From Massilia arenae (GTDB taxonomy: Bacteria; Pseudomonadota; Gammaproteobacteria; Burkholderiales; Burkholderiaceae_D), in contig NZ_VPFD01000017.1 in the NCBI RefSeq assembly GCF_008014745.1, positions 1 to 64,000 of the forward strand: 64,000 nt of DNA, read 5' to 3'. Within the stretch, counting starts at the first letter, position 1; every line of letters starts with the position of its first letter. Made by a program: the position numbers and the translations under genes. The notes beneath the pieces were generated by a model that ran no database searches, was not told where the DNA came from, and worked only from the letters and a program-made list of their open reading frames with translations. This document shows, in pieces, positions 16,319-23,598 of this stretch.

Positions 16319-16914
16319 CCGCGCACACCCACCAGCTTGTGCACCAGCTCCGACGAGGTCGATGCGGCGAATTTGCGCATCAGGCTGGCCCGGTGCATTT
16401 CTACCGTGCGCGGGCTCAGGCCAGTATCGCGTGCAATCATCTTGCTCGTCTTTCCTTCCACCAGCAGCGCCGCGATTTCGCGCTCGCGTGGGGTCAGTTG
16501 CGCCGTCACCGGACGTTTTTCGCTGACGTCCTCGAAGGTCCAAACCCCGGCGCCCAGGGGTAGGGCCGGATCCAGCGCGCGCCCGGTCACGTGACACCAG
16601 AACAGCTCGCCGTTGGCGCGGCGCATGATGCGCTCATCCGAATAGCGCCCCTTGGCGTTCATGATGGGGATGATGCGGTCGCCGGTGCGCAGGAACTCAT
16701 CCATGGTCGGATACAGGACGCTGAACGATTGCCCATCGAGCTTGCCTTCGGCATAACCGAACATCTCCACCAGTGCACCGTTGCAGGTCTGGATCACCCG
16801 GTCGACCGACACGCACATGCCCACCGGCGCGTGCTGGAAGATCATCTCGTAATCGATGCCCGGCGCATGTAGGTTCTGATGGTTCATCTGATGCAGATCG
16901 ACAGCCGTCTTCAT
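16315..16914 (-). CDS. PAS-LuxR family transcriptional regulator
   Basis: A 199-residue regulator with an N-terminal PAS fold (about 20-130: YEMIFQHAPVGMCVSVDRVIQ, then ANGELFWCHVTGRAL) and a C-terminal LuxR/FixJ helix-turn-helix (LTPREREIAALLVEGKTSKMIARDTGLSPRTVEMH, split; about 139-175). No phospho-acceptor receiver domain is present, so the PAS domain probably senses a ligand or redox state directly. The gene is divergent from the CoA-transferase pair and is the obvious candidate to control it. A palindrome in the shared upstream region could be its site. Confidence 0.85.
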   Translation of the reverse strand: MKTAVDLHQMNHQNLHAPGIDYEMIFQHAPVGMCVSVDRVIQTCNGALVEMFGYAEGKLDGQSFSVLYPTMDEFLRTGDRIIPIMNAKGRYSDERIMRRANGELFWCHVTGRALDPALPLGAGVWTFEDVSEKRPVTAQLTPREREIAALLVEGKTSKMIARDTGLSPRTVEMHRASLMRKFAASTSSELVHKLVGVRG

Positions 16915-17040
16915 TCGCGGTGCTATGTGTTGGGATTGGCCGTAGTTCTACGGTATTGTGCTTCTTTGTCACGTATTCTATGCTGAGAGTCTACTCAGTA
17001 GTACAGAAGAGCTTCGGCTTAACCAATAAAAGGGACGGGT
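16915..17040. promoter_or_regulatory. Divergent promoter region with palindrome CCGTAG-TT-CTACGG
   Basis: This 126-nt region separates the PAS-LuxR gene and scoA. CCGTAG (16940-16945) and CTACGG (16948-16953) form a perfect palindrome with a 2-nt spacer, 26 nt upstream of the regulator's start. A second small repeat, CTGAG-N6-CTCAG, lies near 16983-16998, closer to scoA. LuxR-type dimers bind such dyads, so autoregulation plus control of scoAB is inferred. Confidence 0.45.
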
Positions 17041-17736
17041 ATGAATAAAGTTTATCCTGACGCGCGTTCGGCCCTGGCCGGCATCGTGCAAGACGGCCAG
17101 ACCATCGCCGTGGGCGGCTTCGGCCTGTGCGGCATTCCGGAAGCCCTGATCGCGGCGCTGCGCGATTCGGGCGCCAAGAACCTCACCGCCATTTCCAACA
17201 ACGCCGGCGTGGATGGTTTCGGCCTCGGCCAGCTGCTGGAAACGCGCCAGATCAAGAAGATGATCTCGTCCTACGTGGGCGAAAACAAGGAATTCGCGCG
17301 CCAGTTCCTGGCCGGCGAGCTCGAACTCGAATTCACCCCGCAGGGCACCCTGGCCGAGAAGCTGCGCGCCGGCGGCGCTGGCATCCCGGCTTTCTTCACC
17401 AAGACCGGCTACGGCACGATCGTCGCCGAGGGCAAGGAAACCCGTGAGTTCGACGGCGAGCACTACGTGATGGAACATGCGCTGTTCCCGGACGTGTCGC
17501 TGGTCAAGGCCTATAAGGCCGACCGCGCCGGCAACCTGGTGTTCCGCAAGACCGCACGCAACTTCAATCCGAACGTGGCCATGGCCGGCAAGGTCTGCAT
17601 CGTGGAAGTCGAACAGCTGGTCGAGATCGGCGAAATCGATCCGGACCAGGTGCACCTGGCCAGCATCTTCGTGCACCGCATCGTCCACAACCCGACGCCC
17701 GAGAAACGCATCGAACAGCGCACCGTACGCGCTTGA
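17041..17736 (+). CDS. scoA: Succinyl-CoA:3-ketoacid CoA-transferase subunit A
   Basis: A 231-residue CoA-transferase family I alpha subunit. The N-terminal IAVGGFGLCGIPEALIAAL (about 20-38) is the family's CoA-binding glycine-rich region, and ISNNAGVDGFGLGQLL follows. With the B subunit it moves CoA from succinyl-CoA to acetoacetate, letting the cell use ketone bodies and PHB breakdown products. Length and order (A then B, 24 nt apart) match the classical ScoAB/LpsIJ pair. Its upstream region is shared with a PAS-LuxR regulator. Confidence 0.93.
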   Translation: MNKVYPDARSALAGIVQDGQTIAVGGFGLCGIPEALIAALRDSGAKNLTAISNNAGVDGFGLGQLLETRQIKKMISSYVGENKEFARQFLAGELELEFTPQGTLAEKLRAGGAGIPAFFTKTGYGTIVAEGKETREFDGEHYVMEHALFPDVSLVKAYKADRAGNLVFRKTARNFNPNVAMAGKVCIVEVEQLVEIGEIDPDQVHLASIFVHRIVHNPTPEKRIEQRTVRA

Positions 17737-17760
17737 TCACCTATATTCGGAGACAAGAAC

Positions 17761-18411
17761 ATGGCATGGACTCGTGATGAAATGGCCGCGCGCGCGGCCC
17801 GGGAGCTGCAGGACGGCTTCTATGTGAACCTGGGCATCGGCTTGCCGACCCTGGTCGCCAACTATGTACCCAAGGATATCGAGGTCTTCCTGCAGTCCGA
17901 GAATGGCCTGCTGGGCATCGGCCCATTCCCGACGGAAGAAGAAGTCGACGCCGACCTGATCAACGCCGGCAAGCAGACCGTGACGGCGCTGCCCGGCTCG
18001 GCGTACTTCAGCTCGGCCGACTCCTTCGGCATGATCCGCGGCGGCAAGATCAACCTGGCGATCCTGGGCGCGATGCAGGTGTCGGAACACGGCGACCTGG
18101 CCAACTGGATGATCCCAGGCAAGATGGTCAAGGGCATGGGCGGCGCGATGGACCTGGTCGCCGGCGTCAAGCGCGTAGTGGTCGTGATGGAGCACGTCGC
18201 TACCGCCAAGGATGGCAGCACCAGCCACAAGATCCTCAAGAAATGCGACCTGCCGCTGACCGGCGTGGGCGTGGTCGACCGCATCATCACCGACCTGGGC
18301 GTGATCGACGTGACCGATACCGGCCTCAAGGTCGTGGAACTGGCGCCCGGCGTGAGCCGTGACGAAATCGTGGCCGCCACCGGCTGCGAACTGGATACCT
18401 CGGCGCTGTAA
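17761..18411 (+). CDS. scoB: Succinyl-CoA:3-ketoacid CoA-transferase subunit B
   Basis: A 216-residue beta subunit. The catalytic glutamate that forms the glutamyl-CoA thioester is E47 in the SENGLLG motif. The [15 protein letters not shown] segment and the later [18 protein letters not shown] block are typical. It follows scoA in the same direction after a short gap containing GGAGAC as ribosome site. A strong terminator hairpin follows at 18429. Activity should match 3-oxoacid CoA-transferase; a 3-hydroxybutyrate dehydrogenase encoded at 24554 would feed it acetoacetate. Confidence 0.93.
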   Translation: MAWTRDEMAARAARELQDGFYVNLGIGLPTLVANYVPKDIEVFLQSENGLLGIGPFPTEEEVDADLINAGKQTVTALPGSAYFSSADSFGMIRGGKINLAILGAMQVSEHGDLANWMIPGKMVKGMGGAMDLVAGVKRVVVVMEHVATAKDGSTSHKILKKCDLPLTGVGVVDRIITDLGVIDVTDTGLKVVELAPGVSRDEIVAATGCELDTSAL

Positions 18412-18428
18412 GCAGCGCGGCCGTCAAG

Positions 18429-18463
18429 GACAAAGGGCGCTGGAGCTTCCAGCGCCCTTTGTC
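18429..18463. terminator. Strong terminator hairpin between scoB and the convergent TonB-domain operon
   Basis: GACAAAGGGCGCTGGA (18429-18444) and TCCAGCGCCCTTTGTC (18448-18463) pair perfectly over 16 bp around a 3-nt loop. The AAA/TTT pairs at the base can act as short U-tracts in both directions, so it may terminate both convergent units. Confidence 0.85.
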
Positions 18464-18485
18464 GTTATAGCGTGCCGAATCACGC

Positions 18486-18869
18486 TCAATCCATCTTCCA
18501 GACGTATTGCACCGGAATCCAGGCCTGGGCCGGTTTCCCCTTGTGGCTCGGCGGCCTGAAGGTGCATTGCGAGATCGCGCTGCGGGCGGCCTCGTCGAGC
18601 GACGCATTGCCGCTCGAGGTATAGACCTTCGATGCGATCACCTTGCCGTCGGGACCGACGAGGAAGCCGATCGTCGACGTGCCCTCGATCTTGTCGGCGA
18701 GAGCTTGTGGCGGATACACCGGCCGTTGGCAAGAAGCGAAGTTCACGACCGGCTGCTGCGTCGCATTCGGATTCGCGGCGGCTTGTTCCGCCATCGGCGC
18801 CTGTGTGCAACCCGCCATAACGGCGGCGGCCATGGCAGAGGCCGCGAGCATACCCAGGCTCGGCTTCAT
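18486..18869 (-). CDS. Lipoprotein with TonB C-terminal-like domain (copy 1)
   Basis: A 127-residue predicted lipoprotein: signal helix then VMAGC, with C21 as lipidation site. The rest is a single TonB_C-like domain (about 40-127) with CQRPVYPPQALADKIEGT, FLVGPDGKV, SSGNASLDEAARSAI and a final VQYVW strand. Unlike true TonB there is no membrane anchor by a signal helix, no proline-rich spacer, and no room to span the periplasm. Two cysteines of the domain (in FASC and ISQC) are conserved in the two neighbouring copies, suggesting a disulfide. The function is unknown; it is the last gene of the BlaI-M56 operon. Confidence 0.78.
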   Translation of the reverse strand: MKPSLGMLAASAMAAAVMAGCTQAPMAEQAAANPNATQQPVVNFASCQRPVYPPQALADKIEGTSTIGFLVGPDGKVIASKVYTSSGNASLDEAARSAISQCTFRPPSHKGKPAQAWIPVQYVWKMD

Positions 18870-19297
18870 TCCGGCACCCAGGCGTATTTCAGCTCAGTCC
18901 ACTGCTCCTTCGGCGCACCGTTCACCGTACCCGGCTGGAACCGGCACTTGGCGAGCGCCGCGCGCGCCGTCTCGTCCAGCGAGGCATTGCCGCTGGTCTT
19001 GCGCACCACCGCTTCGCGCACCGTGCCGTCGGCCCTGACCAGGAAGGCGAGGGTGACCGTGCCTTCGACCTTGGCGGCCAGCGCCTGCGGGGGATACTCC
19101 GGCTTGCGGCAAGACTTGAAATTCGCGACCGGCTCGGTGGTGACACTGTCCGGCATCCCGGCGAAGGGATTGACCGGCGCCGTCCCGGTGCAACCGGCCA
19201 GGACCGTGGCTGCCAGCCCCAGCCCCATCGCCATCATCGATATGCCGCCTTTTCCACGCTGGCATGGACGGGAAGGGATGCTCTCCTTGATAGGCAT
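18866..19297 (-). CDS. Lipoprotein with TonB C-terminal-like domain (copy 2)
   Basis: A 143-residue predicted lipoprotein. A charged N-terminal stretch precedes the hydrophobic MMAMGLGLAATVLAGC, giving C36 as lipidation site. The TonB_C-like domain follows with SCRKPEYPPQALAAKVEGTV, FLVRADGTVREAVV and TSGNASLDETARAAL. AAGGAAAA upstream supports the ATG at 19297 over longer forms that would run into the neighbouring gene. The stop overlaps the start of copy 1 as ATGA. The domain is closely similar to the one at the end of the upstream M56 protein, indicating tandem duplication. Confidence 0.78.
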   Translation of the reverse strand: MPIKESIPSRPCQRGKGGISMMAMGLGLAATVLAGCTGTAPVNPFAGMPDSVTTEPVANFKSCRKPEYPPQALAAKVEGTVTLAFLVRADGTVREAVVRKTSGNASLDETARAALAKCRFQPGTVNGAPKEQWTELKYAWVPE

Positions 19298-19313
19298 TAC
19301 TTTTCCTTTTCTC

Positions 19314-20585
19314 TTATTTAGAAACCCAGACGTACTGTACCTCAGTCCACTGCTCGGTCGGCTTGCCGTCGACCGTGCCGGGCGTGAACGTGCACCTGGC
19401 CAGCGCCGTGCGGGCCGCCTCATCCAGCGACGTGTCGCCGCTCGACTTGCGCAAGGCGGTCTCGCGTACCGCCCCTTCGGCGCTGACCAGGAAGCCGAGG
19501 GTTACCGTACCCTGGATATCGCGCGCCAGCGCCTCGGCCGGATACTTCGGCCGTTCGCAGGAGTCGAACTTCGCAATCGGGATATTGACGATGCTGTCGG
19601 TCTTGGCCATTGCCGGGCTGGATGGCGGCGTCTGGGCGCAGCCGGCCAGGCCAGCGAGCAGGAATCCGAGCACCGGGATCGCGGCTTTCCAGTTCAGCGC
19701 TTCGGTATCGGGACGAACCAGTTGTTTGATGCGTGACATGAGATCTCCTCCGTTGGCCGCCTGGGCCAGGTGGTGGGTGGAGAACTGGAGTTTCTCCAGT
19801 TCCGAGAGGGCCAGGGCCAGGCGCCGCGGTTCGCCCAGTTGCCGTGCCGCGATGGAGTCGGCGATCTGTTCCCGTTCGACGCGGATGCGGCGCGAGATCC
19901 ACCAGACCGCCGGGTGGTAGAACAACAGCGATTCGATGACGTTCTGGCACAGGTTGACCAGGTAGTCGTGGCGCCGGATGTGCGCCAGTTCGTGCGCCAG
20001 CAGCGCTTCCAGCAGGTGCGGGGGCATGGTAGTTACCAGCGAGGCCGGCACCAGCACCACCGGACGCCACCAGCCGGCGGTGACCGGGCTTGATAAACCG
20101 TTGACGATGCGCAGGCGGATCGGCCGCGCCAGACCGAATTGCGTGGCGAGGCGGTCGAGGCGCGCCTGCCATGCCGGATCGTGGCCTTCCCGCATGGCCG
20201 CGCGCCGCACCCAGATGAGCCCCGCGATCATGCGCAGCGCCAGGAACAGCGCGCAGACCGCCCAGGCGCCCACGATCCAGGCCAGGTTGCGCTGGAACAG
20301 GCCGCTCCAGCCACTTTCTTGTGCCACGCCGACTGCGGCGCCGGACAGCACGATCGCGAGGGCGCCATCGGCGCCGCTGTCGCTACCCAAGCGCAGGAAT
20401 AGTTCGGTTGCCGGCCATGCCAGGCACAGCAGCAGCCCGATGCAGGCGACGAGGTAGCGCGTCTCGGGACGCGCCTTGCGCAGCAGGGTGAGGGCGAGCG
20501 CGGTCTGGCCACCGACCAATGCGCCCTGCCAGCTGAAATGGATCAGCGTCCAGCCGATGCTGTCGACGATGCCGAAGGCGTTCAT
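19314..20585 (-). CDS. M56 family membrane metallopeptidase fused to a TonB C-terminal-like domain
   Basis: A 423-residue BlaR1/MecR1-like protein. Several membrane helices lie in the first 125 residues (about 12-35, 42-62, 100-125). The zinc motif HELAH is at 198-202 with a likely third ligand in EREQIAD (about 238-243). After a helix at about 302-315 ending in LAGLAGC (C316, resembling a lipobox), a TonB_C-like domain occupies about 335-423. BlaR1 carries a beta-lactam sensor domain there instead. Together with the BlaI-type repressor encoded upstream it probably forms a signal-triggered proteolysis switch. The inducing signal is unknown. Confidence 0.83.
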   Translation of the reverse strand: MNAFGIVDSIGWTLIHFSWQGALVGGQTALALTLLRKARPETRYLVACIGLLLCLAWPATELFLRLGSDSGADGALAIVLSGAAVGVAQESGWSGLFQRNLAWIVGAWAVCALFLALRMIAGLIWVRRAAMREGHDPAWQARLDRLATQFGLARPIRLRIVNGLSSPVTAGWWRPVVLVPASLVTTMPPHLLEALLAHELAHIRRHDYLVNLCQNVIESLLFYHPAVWWISRRIRVEREQIADSIAARQLGEPRRLALALSELEKLQFSTHHLAQAANGGDLMSRIKQLVRPDTEALNWKAAIPVLGFLLAGLAGCAQTPPSSPAMAKTDSIVNIPIAKFDSCERPKYPAEALARDIQGTVTLGFLVSAEGAVRETALRKSSGDTSLDEAARTALARCTFTPGTVDGKPTEQWTEVQYVWVSK

Positions 20586-20968
20586 CGCTTGTCCTCGTCC
20601 TTCAGGAGCTGCTCGATCTCGTCCCGTTCCTTCTTCGAGATGCCGCTTTTCAGCGCGGCCAGCACCAAAGCCTTGGCCGAGCCCGAGAAGGCGCGCTGCA
20701 TCAGGTCTTGCAGCAGATTGGTCTGCAGGGCATCGCGTTCATGCACCGGCGCATACACGTGCGAACGTTCGCTCTCGTCGCGGCTGAGCAAGCCCTTGCC
20801 GTGCATGACCTGCATCAGGCGCAACACCGTGGCATAGGTGACGTCGGGGCGCTGCGGGAGCATCGCCTCGTGCACCTGCTTGGCGGTGGCTGCGCCGAGC
20901 GGCCAGAGCACTTGCAGCAGGTCGAGTTCGGCGGGCGTGGGCTTGGGAGCGTCGGGGGAGCGCGGCAT
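20582..20968 (-). CDS. BlaI/MecI/CopY-family transcriptional repressor
   Basis: A 128-residue winged-helix repressor. The N-terminal region TPAELDLLQVLWPLGAATAKQVHEAM (split; about 11-36) and YATVLRLMQVMHGKGLLSRDES (about 45-66) match the BlaI/Penicillinase_R family. The C-terminal half provides dimerisation and the site usually cut by the partner protease. The gene overlaps the M56 gene by ATGA, so the two are co-translated. It most likely represses its own operon, including the TonB-domain lipoproteins. Confidence 0.9.
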   Translation of the reverse strand: MPRSPDAPKPTPAELDLLQVLWPLGAATAKQVHEAMLPQRPDVTYATVLRLMQVMHGKGLLSRDESERSHVYAPVHERDALQTNLLQDLMQRAFSGSAKALVLAALKSGISKKERDEIEQLLKDEDKR

Positions 20969-21060
20969 GACATGACCTCGTCTGTTCAGGGTGTACCTAG
21001 ATTATCCTGTCTAGATTGCGATGTCTACATCAATTCGCGTGTTCACCCGTGCTGGGTAGT
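20969..21060 (-). promoter_or_regulatory. Probable promoter/operator of the BlaI-M56-TonB operon
   Basis: Upstream of the repressor gene the minus strand contains GATAAT (21001-21006 on the plus strand as ATTATC) as a -10 candidate. A perfect 10-bp palindrome ATGTCTACAT lies at 21021-21030, and TGTCTA is repeated at 21008-21013 and 21022-21027. The dyad is near where a -35 element would be. Its arms are not in the TACA-N2-TGTA order of known BlaI boxes, so assignment as the operator is tentative. Confidence 0.4.
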
Positions 21061-21087
21061 GTGAGGCGATGCCGCGGACATGGCCGG

Positions 21088-21492
21088 TCAGGGCAGGCGC
21101 GGAATCGCGCCGAATCGCTCGATCGTTTCCAGCAGCACCTTGGCGCGGAATGGCTTGAGAATGACGCGGCTGATATTGCGGTCGCGTAGCGCACTCAGCA
21201 GTTCTGCCGTAGCCTGCTCGGCCATGATGGCGATCGGCATTGTCTTGCCCGGCGCATCGTCGGCGCGCAAGCGGTCGATCAGGCCCAGGTCGTATTGCCG
21301 GTCGGCGCCACGACCGACGCAATCGACGGCGACCACGGCGCCATGGAAAGTGCGCGAGCGCAGCAGGCGCAGCGCGGCGTCGTTGCTGGCCGCTTCATGC
21401 ACCTGGCTCATGCAGAGGCTGCGCGCCGTCATGACCACGGTGCGGCGCAACATCGGCTCCGGTTCGACCAGCAGGATGTGGCTGTCAGGCAT
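21088..21492 (-). CDS. Stand-alone CheY-like receiver protein
   Basis: A 134-residue single receiver domain. ILLVEPEP at the N terminus occupies the acidic pocket, but with E10/E12 in place of the usual pair of Asp. D57 in VVAVDCVGRG is the likely phospho-acceptor, and K113 in ILKPF matches the conserved lysine. No output domain follows. It overlaps the upstream GAF gene by 8 nt, so the two probably work together. The altered acidic pocket may weaken magnesium binding or phosphorylation. Confidence 0.7.
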   Translation of the reverse strand: MPDSHILLVEPEPMLRRTVVMTARSLCMSQVHEAASNDAALRLLRSRTFHGAVVAVDCVGRGADRQYDLGLIDRLRADDAPGKTMPIAIMAEQATAELLSALRDRNISRVILKPFRAKVLLETIERFGAIPRLP

Positions 21493-21988
21493 CGTGTTTT
21501 TCCTCCGTGCGCGCCAGTTCCATCACCGCCAGGTCGCGCAGCGTACCGAGGATGCCCAGGTCGAGCGCGTCGAGCGTGCGCGGCCGGCGGTCGATCAGGC
21601 ACAGGGTGCCCAGGCGCAGGCCGGATGGCAGCGCCAGCGGCGCGCCGGCATAGAAGCGGATGTGCGGGGCGCCCGTCACCAGCGGGTTGTCGGCGAAGCG
21701 CGGGTCTTGCAGCGCATCGTCGACCATCATGATGTCGTCGCTCAGGATGGCGTGCGAGCAGAACGAGATGTCGCGTCCCGTCTCGCACACTTTGGTGCCG
21801 ACGCGCGCCTTGAACCACTGGCGCTCGACGTCGAGCAGGGTAATCAGGACGATCGGCATGTCGAATTCGCTGGCGGCGAATTGGGCGATCTTGTCGAAGC
21901 GTTCCTCGGGCGGGGTGTCGAGGATCAGCAGCTCGTAAAGGGCAGCGAGGCGGCTGGCCTCATTATCGGGTTTGGCGGCGATGTGCAT
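21485..21988 (-). CDS. GAF domain protein
   Basis: A 167-residue protein almost entirely made of one GAF domain, starting LYELLILDTPPEERFDKIAQFAA and including FCSHAI, MMVDDALQDPRFADNPLV and FYAGAPL...LGTLCLID. This sequence type is common at the N terminus of signalling proteins, but here it stands alone before a receiver protein. The ATG at 21988 has a poor ribosome site; a GTG further upstream is possible. A cyclic-nucleotide or other small ligand is unknown. Confidence 0.72.
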   Translation of the reverse strand: MHIAAKPDNEASRLAALYELLILDTPPEERFDKIAQFAASEFDMPIVLITLLDVERQWFKARVGTKVCETGRDISFCSHAILSDDIMMVDDALQDPRFADNPLVTGAPHIRFYAGAPLALPSGLRLGTLCLIDRRPRTLDALDLGILGTLRDLAVMELARTEEKHDA

Positions 21989-22055
21989 CGTGGGCGCGGG
22001 CGTCAATCTTGGTAGGCGCAATATAGCAGACACGTTGCGGGCATAAAAACGCGGG

Positions 22056-22087
22056 CATAAAAAAACCGTGCCACGAGGGCACGGTTT
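22056..22087 (-). terminator. Intrinsic terminator of dctA
   Basis: On the minus strand AAACCGTGCC pairs with GGCACGGTTT over 10 bp around a 5-nt loop and is followed by a run of T. The hairpin spans 22063-22087 and the T-tract 22056-22062. It lies 20 nt after the dctA stop. Confidence 0.88.
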
Positions 22088-22107
22088 CCTGGACAGGTAG
22101 TGAGGGA

Positions 22108-23409
22108 TTACGCCGCTTCGCGCACTTCCTTCATGCTGTTCTGGTCTTCGATATGGACGCGACCACTCAGGACGTCGTCCATGCGCGCCGTATCCAGTTC
22201 CTTCTCCCACTTCGACACCACCACCGTCGCGACACCGTTGCCGATGAAGTTGGTCAGGGCGCGCGCTTCGCTCATGAAGCGGTCGATACCGAGGATCAGG
22301 GCCATGCCCGCCACCGGAATGGTCGGCACCACGGCCAGGGTCGCGGCCAGGGTGATGAATCCGGCGCCGGTGATGCCCGATGCGCCTTTCGAGGTCAGCA
22401 TCGCCACCAGCAGGATGGTCAATTCCTGGGTCAGGGTCAGGTCGGTATTGGTGGCCTGCGCCACGAACAGCGCCGCCATCGTCATGTAGATATTGGTGCC
22501 GTCCAGGTTGAACGAGTAGCCGGTCGGAACGACCAGGCCGACCACTGGCTTCGAGCAGCCCAGCTTTTCCAGCTTGCGCATCAGGTTCGGCAGGGCGCTT
22601 TCCGACGACGAGGTGCCCAGCACGATCAGCAGTTCTTCCTTGATGTACTTGATGAACTTGAAGATCGAGAAGCCGGTGAACCTGGCGATCAGGCCCAGCA
22701 CGATGAAGACGAACAGCGCGCAGGTCAGGTAGAACGAACCCATCAGCTTGGCCAGCGGCAGCAGCGAGGCGATGCCGTATTTGCCGATGGTGAAGGCCAT
22801 CGCGCCGAAGGCGCCGAGCGGGGCGACTTTCATGACGATGTTGACGATGCCGAAGATCACGTGGGCGATGTCGTCGATGAACTTGGTCACCGGACGGCCG
22901 CGTTCGCCCATCATCGACAGCGAGAAGCCGAACAGGATCGCGACCAGCAGCACTTGCAGGATATTACCGGTGGCGAAAGCATCCACGAACGTCGTCGGGA
23001 TGATGTGCATGATGAACTCGGTCGTGGTCTGGGCATGCGCATTGGTGGTGTATTGCGCGATCGAGCTCGAATCGAGGTGGGCCGGATCGACGTTGAAGCC
23101 GGCGCCCGGCTTGGCCAGGTTGGCGACCACCAGGCCGATGGCCAGGGCGAAGGTCGACACGACTTCGAAATAGATCAGCGCCTTGCCGCCGACGCGGCCG
23201 ATCTTCTTCATGTCCTGCATCCCGGCGATGCCGGCAACGACGGTACAGAAGATCACGGGGGCGATGATCATCTTGATCAGTTTGATGAAGCCGTCTCCCA
23301 ATGGCTTCATCGCGGTGCCCAGTTCGGGGTAGAACACCCCCAGCAACACGCCAAGGACGATGGCGATCAGCACCTGGACATACAGTACTTTATAAAAAGG
23401 CTTCTTCAT
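22108..23409 (-). CDS. dctA: C4-dicarboxylate/proton symporter (DAACS family)
   Basis: A 433-residue sodium/dicarboxylate symporter family protein with 8 helices and two re-entrant hairpins. The family signature [14 protein letters not shown] lies near residues 262-275, and the second signature [15 protein letters not shown] follows near 298. It imports succinate, fumarate and malate (and possibly orotate). Length and sequence are close to DctA of enterobacteria. It is monocistronic, with its own terminator. No DctB/DctD pair lies beside it, so its regulator is elsewhere or is the neighbouring AraC protein. Confidence 0.92.
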   Translation of the reverse strand: MKKPFYKVLYVQVLIAIVLGVLLGVFYPELGTAMKPLGDGFIKLIKMIIAPVIFCTVVAGIAGMQDMKKIGRVGGKALIYFEVVSTFALAIGLVVANLAKPGAGFNVDPAHLDSSSIAQYTTNAHAQTTTEFIMHIIPTTFVDAFATGNILQVLLVAILFGFSLSMMGERGRPVTKFIDDIAHVIFGIVNIVMKVAPLGAFGAMAFTIGKYGIASLLPLAKLMGSFYLTCALFVFIVLGLIARFTGFSIFKFIKYIKEELLIVLGTSSSESALPNLMRKLEKLGCSKPVVGLVVPTGYSFNLDGTNIYMTMAALFVAQATNTDLTLTQELTILLVAMLTSKGASGITGAGFITLAATLAVVPTIPVAGMALILGIDRFMSEARALTNFIGNGVATVVVSKWEKELDTARMDDVLSGRVHIEDQNSMKEVREAA

Positions 23410-23598
23410 GGCAACTCTTCAACGAGGTTGGTGGTTGTTCCATGTTGGAGCAATCGTTCCCTGCGGGCTATTGTGGAAATCCGCATGCTGCACTGCACCA
23501 GGGCATTGTGGAAAACCACGCACCGCAGCGGTGCGAGAGGGAAGGGGCGTCAACAGCGTGTGCGCCATGGCCCTTCTGGCAGAGGGCAGTACCCGGCT
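23410..23598 (-). promoter_or_regulatory. Upstream region of dctA with 10-bp direct repeats
   Basis: This 189-nt gap carries two identical ATTGTGGAAA copies (23470-23479 and 23505-23514), 35 bp apart, upstream of dctA. CGCACCG-CAG-CGGTGCG at 23519-23535 is a small hairpin that could end the AraC transcript. No sigma-54 GG-N10-GC element was found near dctA. AAGAG lies before the dctA ATG. Confidence 0.35.

Noticed and set aside
18486-20968. Beta-lactam resistance regulator (BlaR1-BlaI) locus
   Set aside because: No beta-lactamase and no penicillin-sensor domain; the M56 protein ends in a TonB-like domain instead.
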